From assembly GCF_006716095.1 (NCBI RefSeq), contig NZ_VFOK01000001.1, positions 3,317,375-3,381,374 of the forward strand: DNA of 64,000 nucleotides. Direction: 5' to 3'. The notes under the pieces were generated by a model. The model was given only the letters and a program-made list of their open reading frames with translations, searched no databases and was not told the origin of the DNA. The stretch is from Barrientosiimonas humi. Lineage in GTDB: Bacteria; Actinomycetota; Actinomycetes; Actinomycetales; Dermatophilaceae. A program made the translations under genes and the position numbers. Shown one piece after another: positions 7,539-15,343 of this stretch; position 1 is the stretch's first letter, and each line of letters opens with the position of its first letter.

Positions 7539-8690
7539 GTGAGTCAGACCGAACCCATCCTGGGCGCCTCGCTCGACGAGCTGCGCCGCACCCGGACCAG
7601 CGTGAAGTGGCAGGCGTACGGCCACGAGGCCATCCCCGTGTGGGTCGCCGAGATGGATGCGCGGCCCTGCCCGCCGGTGGTCGAGGCGGTCACGTCGGCG
7701 CTCGGCCGCGGCGACACGGGGTATGCGTGGACGGCCGAATACGTCCGTGCCGCAATGGATTTCGCGAAGCGGCGGTGGGACTGGTCGCCCGACCCCGGCG
7801 CGGCGATGAGCGTGCCCGACGTGATGTCGGGGATCGAGGCGCTGCTCGTGCACAACGTGCCCCGCGAGGCGGGCGTGGTGCTGAGCCCGCCGTGCTACGA
7901 CTCGTTCTACGGCTTCGTCGCCGCCACCGGTCGGCGCCTGGTGAAGGCTCCGCTCGGCGCCGACCTGCGGCTCGACCTCGACGCGCTCGACCGGGCGTTC
8001 GTCGAGGCCGGGCCGGGCGGGGCATACGTGCTGTGCAACCCGCAGAACCCGACCGGCACGGTGCACACCGCCGACGAGCTGCGGGCGCTCGCGCGGCTGG
8101 CCGACGAACGCCGGATCCTGGTGCTGTCGGACGAGATTCACGCGCCGCTCGTGCAGCCGGGGACGACGTACACGCCGTATCTGAGTCTGCCCGAGGCCGC
8201 CCGCGGCGTCGCCCTGATGAGCGGGTCGAAGGCGTTCAACCTGGCCGGGATCAAGGCGGCGCTGGCGTTCGCCGGGCCCGACGCCAAGGAGCGTCTCGCG
8301 GCGCTGCCTGAGGTGCTGACTCACGGCGCCAACCACCTCGGGGTGATCGCGGCGACCGCGGCGTACGACCACGGCGGGCCGTGGCTCGACCAGCTGCTCG
8401 GCGAGCTGGCCGACCGGCGCCGGCTGCTGGGTGAGCTGCTCGCGCAGCGTCTCCCCGACGTACGCCCGGTGCCGAGCCAGGCGACCTTCCTCGCCTGGCT
8501 CGACTGCCGGGGGCTGGGCGTCGACGACCCGGTCGCGACGTTCCGGCGCGGGGGCGTGATCGTCAGCGCGGGCACCTGGTACGACCCCGACCAGGGCGCC
8601 GGGTGGGTGCGCTTCAACCTCGGCACCTCGCCCGAGGTGATCACCGCCGCCGTCGACCGCATGGCCGCAGCGCTCGAGCCGGTCGAGTAG
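7539..8690 (+). CDS. PLP-dependent MalY/PatB-type C-S lyase (aminotransferase class I fold)
   Basis: This is a 383-residue protein from the GTG at 7539, with GGGGGAG about 10 nt upstream; an in-frame GTG at 7521 is an alternative. The order of motifs fits the MalY/PatB branch: SVKWQAYG and VWVAEMDA near the start, GIEALLVHNV, VLCNPQNPTG, then LVLSDEIHAPLV, and the Schiff-base Lys in LMSGSKAFNLAGIK. The family contains cystathionine beta-lyases and other cysteine-S-conjugate lyases, so a role in methionine/cysteine sulfur metabolism or thiol-conjugate cleavage is likely. It has no cofactor or pathway gene beside it. The stop codon lies inside a 37-bp REP-like palindrome. Confidence 0.85.
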   Translation: MSQTEPILGASLDELRRTRTSVKWQAYGHEAIPVWVAEMDARPCPPVVEAVTSALGRGDTGYAWTAEYVRAAMDFAKRRWDWSPDPGAAMSVPDVMSGIEALLVHNVPREAGVVLSPPCYDSFYGFVAATGRRLVKAPLGADLRLDLDALDRAFVEAGPGGAYVLCNPQNPTGTVHTADELRALARLADERRILVLSDEIHAPLVQPGTTYTPYLSLPEAARGVALMSGSKAFNLAGIKAALAFAGPDAKERLAALPEVLTHGANHLGVIAATAAYDHGGPWLDQLLGELADRRRLLGELLAQRLPDVRPVPSQATFLAWLDCRGLGVDDPVATFRRGGVIVSAGTWYDPDQGAGWVRFNLGTSPEVITAAVDRMAAALEPVE

Positions 8691-8717
8691 CGCGAGGAAC
8701 GAGCGCGTATCGAGACC
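8681..8717. repeat. REP-like imperfect palindrome overlapping stop codon
   Basis: GGTCGAGTAGCGCG, a GAGGAAC centre, then GAGCGCGTATCGAGACC form a 37-bp imperfect palindrome between convergent genes. It supplies the TAG stop of the upstream lyase. Similar GGTCTCGATACG...CTCGACC elements are, from memory, scattered between genes in many actinobacterial genomes. Confidence 0.55.
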
Positions 8718-8729
8718 CCGGCGACCGCC

Positions 8730-10226
8730 CTACCTGGCCACCTCGGGCTCGGCGTCGGCGATCTGCCGGTGCGCCCACGGCGACAGCAGCGCGAGCACCA
8801 CACCGAACGCGACGGCGATGACGCCGAGAACCGTGAAGAACTGCGCGTCGGGGGTGTCCTCGGTGAGCCGGATGGCCTGCGCGGCGATCGACTGACCGGT
8901 CGCCGACGACAGGAACCACAGCGCCATCGCCTGCGACGCGAACGCCTTCGGGGCCAGCACCGTCGTGGCCGAGAGACCGACCGGCGACAGGCACAGCTCA
9001 CCGAGCGTCTGCACGACGAACACGCCGCCGAGCACCCACACCGGGGCGGTCGGACCCTCGTAGTAGTTCGCGGCGATTCCCAGCAGCACGAACGAGATTC
9101 CCGCGATGGCCACACCCATCGCGAACTTCATCGGCGTGCTCGGGAACTTGCCGGAGCGGGCCAGCCACAGCAGACCGAACAGCGGTGCGAGGAGGGTGAT
9201 GGTGATCGGGTTGATCGACTGGAACCACTCCTCCTCGAAGCGGAAGCCCAGCGAGTCCAGGTCGGTGCGCCGCGCGGCGAAGGTCGCCATCTTGGTCGCG
9301 GCCTGCTCGAAGATCATCCAGAACAGCACCGCGGCGATCCACATCGGGAGGTAGGCCCGCAGGTGGCGTCGCTCGGTCGGGGTGACTCGCTTGCTGCGGA
9401 ACATCACGACGAAGTACGTGACCGAGGCGGCGACCGACAGCAGCGCCACCGTGTCGATGACGGCGGCGGCATAGCCACCGCGCACGACGCGGAGCAGGCC
9501 GATGAGCACCGCGACACCGCCGACGACGCCGAGTCCGATCAGCCCGGCGCGGCGCCGCGCCGTGTCGTCGACGGGGTTCGGAGCCTTGTCGCTGTCGGGG
9601 TCCAGCCGCTTGCGGCCGAGGTAGTAGAGCACCAGCGCGATGCCCATGCCGACGGCTGCCGCGGAGAAGCCGGCGTGGTAGCCCCAGCGGTTGCGCAGGA
9701 AGGCCACCACGAACGGGGCGAAGAACGCGCCGATGTTGATGGAGACGTAGAAGATCGAGAAGCCGGCGTCGCGGCGCGGGTCGCGGTCGGTGTAGAGGTG
9801 CCCGACCATGGTGGACACGTTCGGCTTCAGCAGACCGGTGCCGAGGGCGACGAGTGCGATGCCGAGCCAGGAGAAGCCGGCGCCGGGGACGGCCAGCGAC
9901 AGGTGGCCGGCCATGATGATGAGGCCGCCGTAGAGCACGGACCGGCGCGCGCCGATCATCCGGTCGGCGAGCCAGCCGCCGATGATCGACAGCAGGTAGA
10001 CCGCGGCGCCGTACGTCGCGACCACCGCCTCGCCCAACGTGTCGTCGAGCCCCAGCCCGCCGTTCGCGGCCGTGTCGACGAGGTAGTAGAGCAGGATGGC
10101 GCGCATCCCGTAGTAGGAGAAGCGCTCCCACAGCTCGACGTTGAAGAGGGTCGCGAGTCCGCGCGGGTGGCCGAGGAAGGTCTTCTCGGCGGGAGTCGCC
10201 CCGGTGTCGGTGGGGGTGGCCGACAT
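8730..10226 (-). CDS. Proton-dependent oligopeptide transporter (POT/PTR2, DtpT-like)
   Basis: This is a 498-residue protein from the ATG of MSATPTDTG; the longer frame to 10415 adds non-coding sequence and crosses the riboswitch region on the other strand. The first membrane helix carries ELWERFSYYGMRAILLYYL, the ExxER-type motif that couples proton and peptide in POT carriers. About 12-14 hydrophobic helices follow, with the PTR2 loop pattern GGWLADRMIGARRSVLYGG. The length is typical for bacterial di/tripeptide:H+ symporters. It is divergent from the TPP-riboswitch transporter gene, with no sign of shared control. Confidence 0.93.
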   Translation of the reverse strand: MSATPTDTGATPAEKTFLGHPRGLATLFNVELWERFSYYGMRAILLYYLVDTAANGGLGLDDTLGEAVVATYGAAVYLLSIIGGWLADRMIGARRSVLYGGLIIMAGHLSLAVPGAGFSWLGIALVALGTGLLKPNVSTMVGHLYTDRDPRRDAGFSIFYVSINIGAFFAPFVVAFLRNRWGYHAGFSAAAVGMGIALVLYYLGRKRLDPDSDKAPNPVDDTARRRAGLIGLGVVGGVAVLIGLLRVVRGGYAAAVIDTVALLSVAASVTYFVVMFRSKRVTPTERRHLRAYLPMWIAAVLFWMIFEQAATKMATFAARRTDLDSLGFRFEEEWFQSINPITITLLAPLFGLLWLARSGKFPSTPMKFAMGVAIAGISFVLLGIAANYYEGPTAPVWVLGGVFVVQTLGELCLSPVGLSATTVLAPKAFASQAMALWFLSSATGQSIAAQAIRLTEDTPDAQFFTVLGVIAVAFGVVLALLSPWAHRQIADAEPEVAR

Positions 10227-10348
10227 GCTCAGGTCACTTGCCTTTCGATTCTGGACTTGGGGGCCCGAAAGCCGCCGTCCACCGTACGGCGCGTTCCTAG
10301 GGCACTCCTGTCGGGTCGTACGCTGGTGGTCACTTCGCACATCCATCG

Positions 10349-10435
10349 CGGGAGTCCCAGGAGGGGCTGAGAGGGCGCTGCTGCCGCGCCGACCGTCACA
10401 CCTGATGCGGGTCATGCCGCCGAAGGGAGACTCCG
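10349..10435 (+). promoter_or_regulatory. TPP riboswitch (THI element) upstream of MFS transporter
   Basis: The conserved cores are present: CTGAGA at 10367-10372 and ACCTGATGCGGGTCATGCCG followed by GAAGGGA at about 10400-10427. The closing stem P1 is GGAGTC (10351-10356) with GACTCC (10429-10434), ending one base before the ATG at 10436. The conserved GAAGGGA is also the only good Shine-Dalgarno for the gene, so TPP binding would directly occlude ribosome entry. Confidence 0.93.
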
Positions 10436-11743
10436 ATGCCGTCGTCTGCCGTGTCGCAGATCGGTTCTGCCAGAACGAGATTCACGCCGGACAGCCCTGC
10501 CCGGAGGCGGGCGACCCGCGGCGGGATGCTCGGCAACTACGTCGACCAGGTCGACATCTTCCTGCCCGTGATCGCCCTCGCCCCGGTCAGCGACCGGGTG
10601 CTCGGGCCGGGCAGCACCGCGGCCCAGACGGGCCTGGTGTTCGTGGCCACGCTGCTCGGCCGGCCGCTGGGCGCCGCGATCTTCGGCGCGGTCGCCGACC
10701 GCCGCGGCCGCACCAGCACGACCCGCATCGCGATCGCGGGCATCGCGGCGACCACGGCGGCGATCGCGCTGGTGCCGGGGCACACCACGCTCGGGGCGGC
10801 GACGCTCTGGGCGTTCGTGGCGCTACGGTTCCTCGGCGGCATCTTCCTGGGAGGTGAGTACACCGCGGCCATCCCACTGGCGATGGAGTGGTCGCGGCCT
10901 GAGCGGCGCGGCGGCCTGAGCGGCGCCGTCATGGCGATGTCGCCGCTGGCCAACGCCTCGATCGCCGCGCTAACACTGACGCTCGTCGAGGTGCTCGGCG
11001 TCGACGCGTACGCCGACTGGGCCTGGCGCGTCCCGTTCGCCGTGGGTGCTCTGCTGGCGGCCGCGATGCTGCTCTACTACCGCCGCGGGGTCTCCGACGC
11101 GCCGGCCTGGAAGCGGGCCGAGCGACGCCCGAACCCGTTGCGGGACATCGTGATCGGGCAGTGGCGCCGGCAGCTGTGGCAGGTCTTCGTGCTGATGACC
11201 GGGCTGTGGCTGTTCACCCAGATGGCCGTGCCGGTGCTGACCGGTGAGCTGCGCGCGTCCACCGCGCTCGACCCCGCCACGGTGCCGTTCGTCATGCTGA
11301 TCGCGACGCTGGTGTCGGCGGTGACGATGCTCGCCGCGGGCGAGCTGTCGCAGCGCACCGGTCGACGGGCGTTCTTCGTGGCGTTCGGGGCGGCGGCCGT
11401 GCTGCTCGCCCCGCTCGCGCACGCGCTCACCGGGGCGTCGCGGTCGCTCGCCGTGGTGGTGCTCGGCGCCGCCGCCCTGCAGGTGGTGACCGTGACGGCG
11501 TACGGGCCCGTCGGCGCCTATCTCGCCGAGCGGTTCCCCGCGCAGGTGCGCTCCAGCGGCTACGGCGTGGGCTACTCGCTGTCGATCGTGCTGCCGGCGC
11601 TCTACCCGTTCTGGCTGCCGCCGCTGCAGGAGGCGCTGGGCGCCGAGGTCGCGGTGCGGCTGGTGCTCGTGGTCGCCGCGCTGCTGCTGGTGGTGGGTGC
11701 GCTGGCCGGCCCCGAGCCCGACCGTCGCGCCCCGCTCGCCTGA
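10436..11743 (+). CDS. MFS transporter, MHS type, TPP-regulated; candidate thiamin or thiamin-precursor transporter
   Basis: This 435-residue membrane protein has 12 predicted helices. The MFS loop 2-3 signature GAVADRRGRTSTTR and the MHS-like RFLGGIFLGGEYTAAIPLAMEW stretch (helix 4-5 region) place it with metabolite:H+ symporters. The start codon lies immediately after a TPP riboswitch, which is the main functional clue: genes behind THI elements are almost always thiamin synthesis or uptake genes. Uptake of thiamin, hydroxymethylpyrimidine or a thiazole is therefore inferred. I do not recognise it as a named thiamin transporter (YuaJ/ThiT, PnuT, CytX, ThiXYZ). It is followed by an unrelated convergent acyl-CoA synthetase. 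Confidence 0.88.
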   Translation: MPSSAVSQIGSARTRFTPDSPARRRATRGGMLGNYVDQVDIFLPVIALAPVSDRVLGPGSTAAQTGLVFVATLLGRPLGAAIFGAVADRRGRTSTTRIAIAGIAATTAAIALVPGHTTLGAATLWAFVALRFLGGIFLGGEYTAAIPLAMEWSRPERRGGLSGAVMAMSPLANASIAALTLTLVEVLGVDAYADWAWRVPFAVGALLAAAMLLYYRRGVSDAPAWKRAERRPNPLRDIVIGQWRRQLWQVFVLMTGLWLFTQMAVPVLTGELRASTALDPATVPFVMLIATLVSAVTMLAAGELSQRTGRRAFFVAFGAAAVLLAPLAHALTGASRSLAVVVLGAAALQVVTVTAYGPVGAYLAERFPAQVRSSGYGVGYSLSIVLPALYPFWLPPLQEALGAEVAVRLVLVVAALLLVVGALAGPEPDRRAPLA

Positions 11744-11777
11744 CCCCTCACCGGGCTGATCCGGGCGAGCGGTCGGG

Positions 11778-13550
11778 TCAGCCGCGCAGTCCGAACTCGT
11801 CGTCGCGCCACTCCCGACCGTCGCCGATGAGTCCGTTCTCGCGGGGCTCGTCGGAAGGGTTGTCGGCCTCGCGCTGGCGCAGCTCGACGCGGCGGATCTT
11901 GCCGCTGATGGTCTTCGGCAGCTCGAAGAACTCGATGCGCCGCACCCGCTGCCACGGCGCCAGCCGCTCGCGGGCGTGCCGCAGGATCGACTCGGCCGTC
12001 GCGGCGTCCGGCTCGTGACCGGAGGCGACCGCGACGTACGCCTTCGGCACGGCCAGGCGCACCGAGTCGGGTGCGGGCACGACGGCCGCCTCGGCCACCG
12101 CCACGTGCTCGATCAGCACCGACTCCAGCTCGAACGGACTGATCTTGTAGTCGCTGGCCTTGAACACGTCGTCGGTGCGCCCGACGTACGTGATCGACCC
12201 GTTCGCGTCGAGCGTCGCCACGTCGCCGGTGTGGTAGAAACCGCCGGCCATTGCCTCGGCGTTGCGCTCCTCGTCGCCCTGGTACCCGGTCATCAGCGGC
12301 AGCGGGTGGGCCGACAGGTCGAGGCACAGCTCACCCTCGGCCACCCCGTCGGCGTCGGGCTCGACGCGCTCACCGGTGAGCGGGTCGACCAGCGCCACCG
12401 GCACGCCGGGCAACGGCTTGCCCATCGACCCCGGCTTCAGCTCCGACCCCGGCGTATTGCCTACTGCCGCAGTCATTTCCGTCTGCCCATAACCGTCGCG
12501 CAGCGGCAGGTCCCAGGCCTTGCGCACCTGCTCGATGATCTCGGGGTTGAGCGGCTCGCCGGCGCCGATGACCTCGCGCAGCGCGCCCGGCTTGTCGCCC
12601 AGGTCGGACTTGATGAGCATCCGCCACACCGTCGGCGGCGCGCACAGGCTGGTCACCTGGTTCTTGCTCAGCGTCTCGAGCAGCGCGGCCGGGTCGAAGC
12701 GGGAGTAGTTGTCGATGAAGATGCACGCCTGCGCGATCCACGGCGCGAAGAAGCACGACCACGCGTGCTTGGCCCAGCCGGGGCTGGAGATGTTCAGGTG
12801 CACGTCGCCGGGCCCCAGCCCGAGCCAGTACATCGTCGACAGGTGTCCGACCGGGTAGGACACGTGCGTGTGCTCGACCAGCTTGGGCTTGGAGGTCGTG
12901 CCCGAGGTGAAGTAGAGCAGCACCCGGTCGGTGCTCGCGTTGCCCGGGTGCGGGGCGGGCTCCGCGTCGATGCCGTACGCCTGGTGCAGGTCGACCCAGC
13001 CGTCCGGCACCCCGCCGGCCTCGCCCGGGTCGGGGATGGCGAAGCGCAGGTAGTCGCCGGGCACGGCGTCGAGCTTGTGCGCCTCGGCGGCGCTGGTCAC
13101 CACAGCCCTCGCCCGGCCGCGCTCCATGCGGTCGACCAGGTCGGCGGGGCCGACGGCGGTGGTGGTCGGCATGATCACGGCGCCGAGCTTCATGATCGCG
13201 AGCATCGTCTGCCACAGCTCGACCTGGTTGCCGAGCATGACGATCACCGCGTCGTCACGTCCGACCCCGTTGTCGGCGAGAAGCCTTGCCACCTGGTCGG
13301 ACTGGCGCGCCATCTCGTCGAACGTCACGGACCTGACGGTGCCGTCCTGCTCCACGATCGTGAGGCACGGCGCGTCGTTGCCGCGGGCGTTCGCGTCGAA
13401 CCAGTCGATCGCCCAGTTGAACGACGGGCCCACCTCGGGCCAGGCGAAGTCGGTGGTGGCCGCGGTGTAGTCGTCGCGCTGCTCGATGAGCCGGTCGCGG
13501 ACGGCGCGGTAGGCCTCGGTGGGGCTGGTGGTTCCTGACGTCGCTGTCAT
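11778..13550 (-). CDS. AMP-dependent acyl-CoA synthetase (acetyl/medium-chain type)
   Basis: This is a 590-residue protein from the ATG of MTATSGTTSPTEAY; the upstream extension to 13874 lies antisense to the ArsR gene and is not coding. ANL-superfamily motifs in order: P-loop YFTSGTTSKPKLVEHTH near residue 215, GYGQTEMTAAVGNTPGS near 355, YHTGDVATLDANGSITYVGR then SDYKISPFELES near 435-465, and the C-terminal LPKTISGKIRR with the catalytic Lys. It would form acyl-adenylate then acyl-CoA from a carboxylic acid; chain length is uncertain. It is divergent from an ArsR gene with a palindromic operator in between, so ArsR control of this gene is possible. Confidence 0.9.
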   Translation of the reverse strand: MTATSGTTSPTEAYRAVRDRLIEQRDDYTAATTDFAWPEVGPSFNWAIDWFDANARGNDAPCLTIVEQDGTVRSVTFDEMARQSDQVARLLADNGVGRDDAVIVMLGNQVELWQTMLAIMKLGAVIMPTTTAVGPADLVDRMERGRARAVVTSAAEAHKLDAVPGDYLRFAIPDPGEAGGVPDGWVDLHQAYGIDAEPAPHPGNASTDRVLLYFTSGTTSKPKLVEHTHVSYPVGHLSTMYWLGLGPGDVHLNISSPGWAKHAWSCFFAPWIAQACIFIDNYSRFDPAALLETLSKNQVTSLCAPPTVWRMLIKSDLGDKPGALREVIGAGEPLNPEIIEQVRKAWDLPLRDGYGQTEMTAAVGNTPGSELKPGSMGKPLPGVPVALVDPLTGERVEPDADGVAEGELCLDLSAHPLPLMTGYQGDEERNAEAMAGGFYHTGDVATLDANGSITYVGRTDDVFKASDYKISPFELESVLIEHVAVAEAAVVPAPDSVRLAVPKAYVAVASGHEPDAATAESILRHARERLAPWQRVRRIEFFELPKTISGKIRRVELRQREADNPSDEPRENGLIGDGREWRDDEFGLRG

Positions 13551-13607
13551 GGCGCAAGTCTGGCGCGTACGCCTTCCGCGCGGGCCGCTTCGCGTCACCT
13601 CGACCCA

Positions 13608-13637
13608 TTGACAGGTGACCAAATGGTCACCTAATGT
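13608..13637 (+). promoter_or_regulatory. Promoter with palindromic ArsR operator between -35 and -10
   Basis: TTGACA (13608-13613) and TAATGT (13632-13637) are 18 bp apart. Between and overlapping them lies a perfect palindrome: AGGTGACCA (13613-13621), AA, TGGTCACCT (13624-13632). The GTG start at 13645 is 7 nt after the -10. Autorepression by the adjacent ArsR protein is inferred. Confidence 0.75.
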
Positions 13638-13644
13638 CGCTGGC

Positions 13645-14025
13645 GTGCCCATCGATGACGACCTCGTCTTCAAGGCGCTGGCGGACCCGGTCCGTCGGCT
13701 GCTGCTGGACGCGCTCTTCCAGCGGGACGGCCGCTCGCTGGGGGAGCTGGAGGAGATCGTCAACGCCGAGCACGAGATGACCCGGTTCGGGGTCGCGAAG
13801 CACCTGCGGGTGCTCGAGGCGGCGAACCTCGTCGTGACGCGCAAGGAGGGGCGGTCCAAGGTGCACCGTCTCAACCCGGTCCCGATCCAGCAGATCCATC
13901 AGCGCTGGATCGGGAAGTACACCGAGCGGGCGGGCATCTCCTCCGTCCTCATCGGCATGAAGGAGCAGATCGAGCGATCCGCGGCCGAGCCGTCGGACGA
14001 CCCCGAGAAGGACGGAAAGTCATGA
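13645..14025 (+). CDS. ArsR-family winged-helix transcriptional regulator
   Basis: This is a 126-residue protein from the GTG of VPIDDDLVF. It has the classical ArsR helix pattern: FKALADPVRRLLLDAL at residues ~9-24, then GELEEIVNAEHEMTRFGVAKHLRVLEAANLV with the recognition helix, then the wing KEGRSKVHRLN. There is no metal-binding ELCVC-type motif, so it is not a classical metalloid sensor. It belongs to the ArsR group coupled to SRPBCC/AHSA1 genes: the next gene starts in the ATGA overlap at 14022, giving translational coupling. Its likely operator is the palindrome at 13613-13632. An in-frame GTG at 13615 lies inside that operator and is rejected. Confidence 0.92.
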   Translation: MPIDDDLVFKALADPVRRLLLDALFQRDGRSLGELEEIVNAEHEMTRFGVAKHLRVLEAANLVVTRKEGRSKVHRLNPVPIQQIHQRWIGKYTERAGISSVLIGMKEQIERSAAEPSDDPEKDGKS

Positions 14026-14507
14026 GCGACAACGAGATCCAGGTCTACAGCATCTACATCGACGCGCCGGCCCAGAAGGTGTGGGACGCGATCACCACGT
14101 CGGAGTTCACCACCGACTACGGCTACGGCGGCGACGTCGAGATCGACCTCACGCCGGGCGGGACGTACAAGAACTTCACCACCGCCGAGATGAAGCAGAT
14201 GGGCATGGGCGAGGTGTCGGTGAGCGGCGAGGTGATCGAGGCCGACGCGCCCCGCCGCCTCGTGCTCACCTGGACGCCGGCGTGGATGCCCGACGCGAAG
14301 ACCCAGCTGACCTGGGAGCTCACGGAGTACCCGTCGGGCCTCACCCAGGTGGTGCTCACCCACGACCTCACCGGCGCGCCCGACCTCGCCGTGCAGACAC
14401 GCGGCGGCGGCGAGCCCGCGAGCGGTGGCGGCGGGTGGCCGTGGGTCCTCTCCGGCCTCAAGACGCTGCTCGAGACGGGCGCGTCGATGGACCGGCAGGC
14501 CGGTTGA
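14022..14507 (+). CDS. SRPBCC (AHSA1/START-like) domain protein
   Basis: This 161-residue protein shows the SRPBCC helix-grip pattern: YSIYIDAPAQKVWDAITT at the N-terminus, GGDVEIDLTPGGTYKNF, VSGEVIEADAPRRLVLTW, TWELTEYPSGLTQVVLTHDL and a long C-terminal helix region GGWPWVLSGLKTLLETG. It overlaps the ArsR stop by 4 bp (ATGA). ArsR-SRPBCC pairs are widespread, and the partner is generally a hydrophobic-ligand-binding protein of unknown ligand. A perfect 15-bp-stem terminator follows, so the unit is a two-gene operon. Confidence 0.9.
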   Translation: MSDNEIQVYSIYIDAPAQKVWDAITTSEFTTDYGYGGDVEIDLTPGGTYKNFTTAEMKQMGMGEVSVSGEVIEADAPRRLVLTWTPAWMPDAKTQLTWELTEYPSGLTQVVLTHDLTGAPDLAVQTRGGGEPASGGGGWPWVLSGLKTLLETGASMDRQAG

Positions 14508-14525
14508 GCGCTGCGGACAGACCGG

Positions 14526-14562
14526 GCGGGGCGTGCGGACGGGAACTGTCCGCACGCCCCGC
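14526..14562 (+). terminator. Hairpin terminator after ArsR-SRPBCC operon
   Basis: There are perfect 15-bp arms at 14526-14540 and 14548-14562 with a 7-nt loop, followed by TTCG. Confidence 0.85.
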
Positions 14563-14603
14563 TTCGCTGGGTGCATCAGCTTCCCGCACCCCGAGGAGAA
14601 CCC

Positions 14604-15155
14604 ATGAACGTCGACCCGCAGATCCGCACCGAGCGCGACGAGCTGCTCGCCTTCGTCGCGGAGCAGATCCAGGCGCTGCGCAACGCCGCCTCCGGGCTCA
14701 GCGAGAGCCAGGCGCGAGAGACCCCGACCCGCAGCGCGCTGTCGATCGGCGGCCTGCTCAAGCACGCGGTGTACGTCTTCGACACCGCGCAGCACCGGCT
14801 CGACCACCCCGACGGCCGGCTCAGCCCGGAGGACTACGAGCGCCTGCTGCCGGCCTTCGAGGCGAGCTTCGCGCTCACCGAGGACGAGTCGCTCGACGGG
14901 ATGCTGGCCGAGTTCGACCGGAAGGCCACGGGCTACCTGGCGACTCTCGCCGGGCTCGACCCGGACGCGGAGATCAACGAGCCCGCCGCGCCGTGGTTCG
15001 GCCGCCCCGACCCCACCCCGGTCCGCACCCGCTTCTACCTCCTGCACCAGATCGAGGAGCTGGCCCGCCACGCCGGCCACGCGGACATCGTGCGCGAACA
15101 GCTCGACGGCAAGACGGCGTACGACCTCTTCCCCGACGCCGCCCAGGCCGGCTGA
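14604..15155 (+). CDS. DinB/DUF664-like four-helix protein
   Basis: This is a 183-residue protein from an ATG with GAGGAG 7 nt upstream. It is all-helical, with ELLAFVAEQIQALRNAASGL followed by LSIGGLLKHAVYVFDTAQHRL and later TRFYLLHQIEELARHAGHADIVREQLDG. The His residues in LLKHA and in the HQIEELARHAGHADI stretch match the metal triad of the DinB/YfiT (DUF664) fold. Many actinobacterial members use mycothiol or another low-molecular-weight thiol, but activity here is unknown. It lies alone between two strong hairpins. Confidence 0.85.
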   Translation: MNVDPQIRTERDELLAFVAEQIQALRNAASGLSESQARETPTRSALSIGGLLKHAVYVFDTAQHRLDHPDGRLSPEDYERLLPAFEASFALTEDESLDGMLAEFDRKATGYLATLAGLDPDAEINEPAAPWFGRPDPTPVRTRFYLLHQIEELARHAGHADIVREQLDGKTAYDLFPDAAQAG

Positions 15156-15161
15156 CCCCCG

Positions 15162-15243
15162 CGAGGAGGGGCGGCCCAGATGATCGAGGTGAGGCCCCCT
15201 AATAGCTGGGCCGCCCTTGTCGTAAGGGGGCCGCCCCTCCTCG
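15162..15243. terminator. Bidirectional terminator with competing hairpins
   Basis: Perfect 16-bp arms lie at 15162-15177 and 15228-15243. The left arm can instead pair with GGGCCGCCC at 15208-15216, and GGCCCCCT (15193-15200) can pair with AGGGGGCC (15225-15232), so mutually exclusive folds exist. It separates the convergent DinB and YjbR genes. Confidence 0.7.
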
Positions 15244-15259
15244 GCGGGAGGTCCGGCGG

Positions 15260-15343
15260 TCAGACCTGGACGAGCACGAACTTGTACCCAGCACCGATGC
15301 CGTATGGGCACCAGGCGTGCGACGACGCCGAGGTCGACTGATC
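15260..15343 (-). pseudogene. Possible remnant of a C-terminal coding fragment
   Basis: On the minus strand this stretch reads SSHAWCPYGIGAGYKFVLVQ and ends in a stop. The composition (Trp, Tyr, Phe, Lys) is unlike the Arg/Ala/Pro-rich shadow frames around it and resembles a true protein end. No start or upstream domain is present. I do not recognise the family; it may be chance. Confidence 0.2.

Noticed and set aside
8730-10415. 561-codon version of the POT transporter
   Set aside because: The extra N-terminal codons run antisense through the TPP riboswitch and have no membrane or family character; the ATG at 10226 gives a normal POT N-terminus.
13615-13644. Earlier GTG start for the ArsR gene
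   Set aside because: The extra ten codons would be made of the palindromic operator and the -10 hexamer; the GTG at 13645 begins the conserved DDDLVFKALADP segment.
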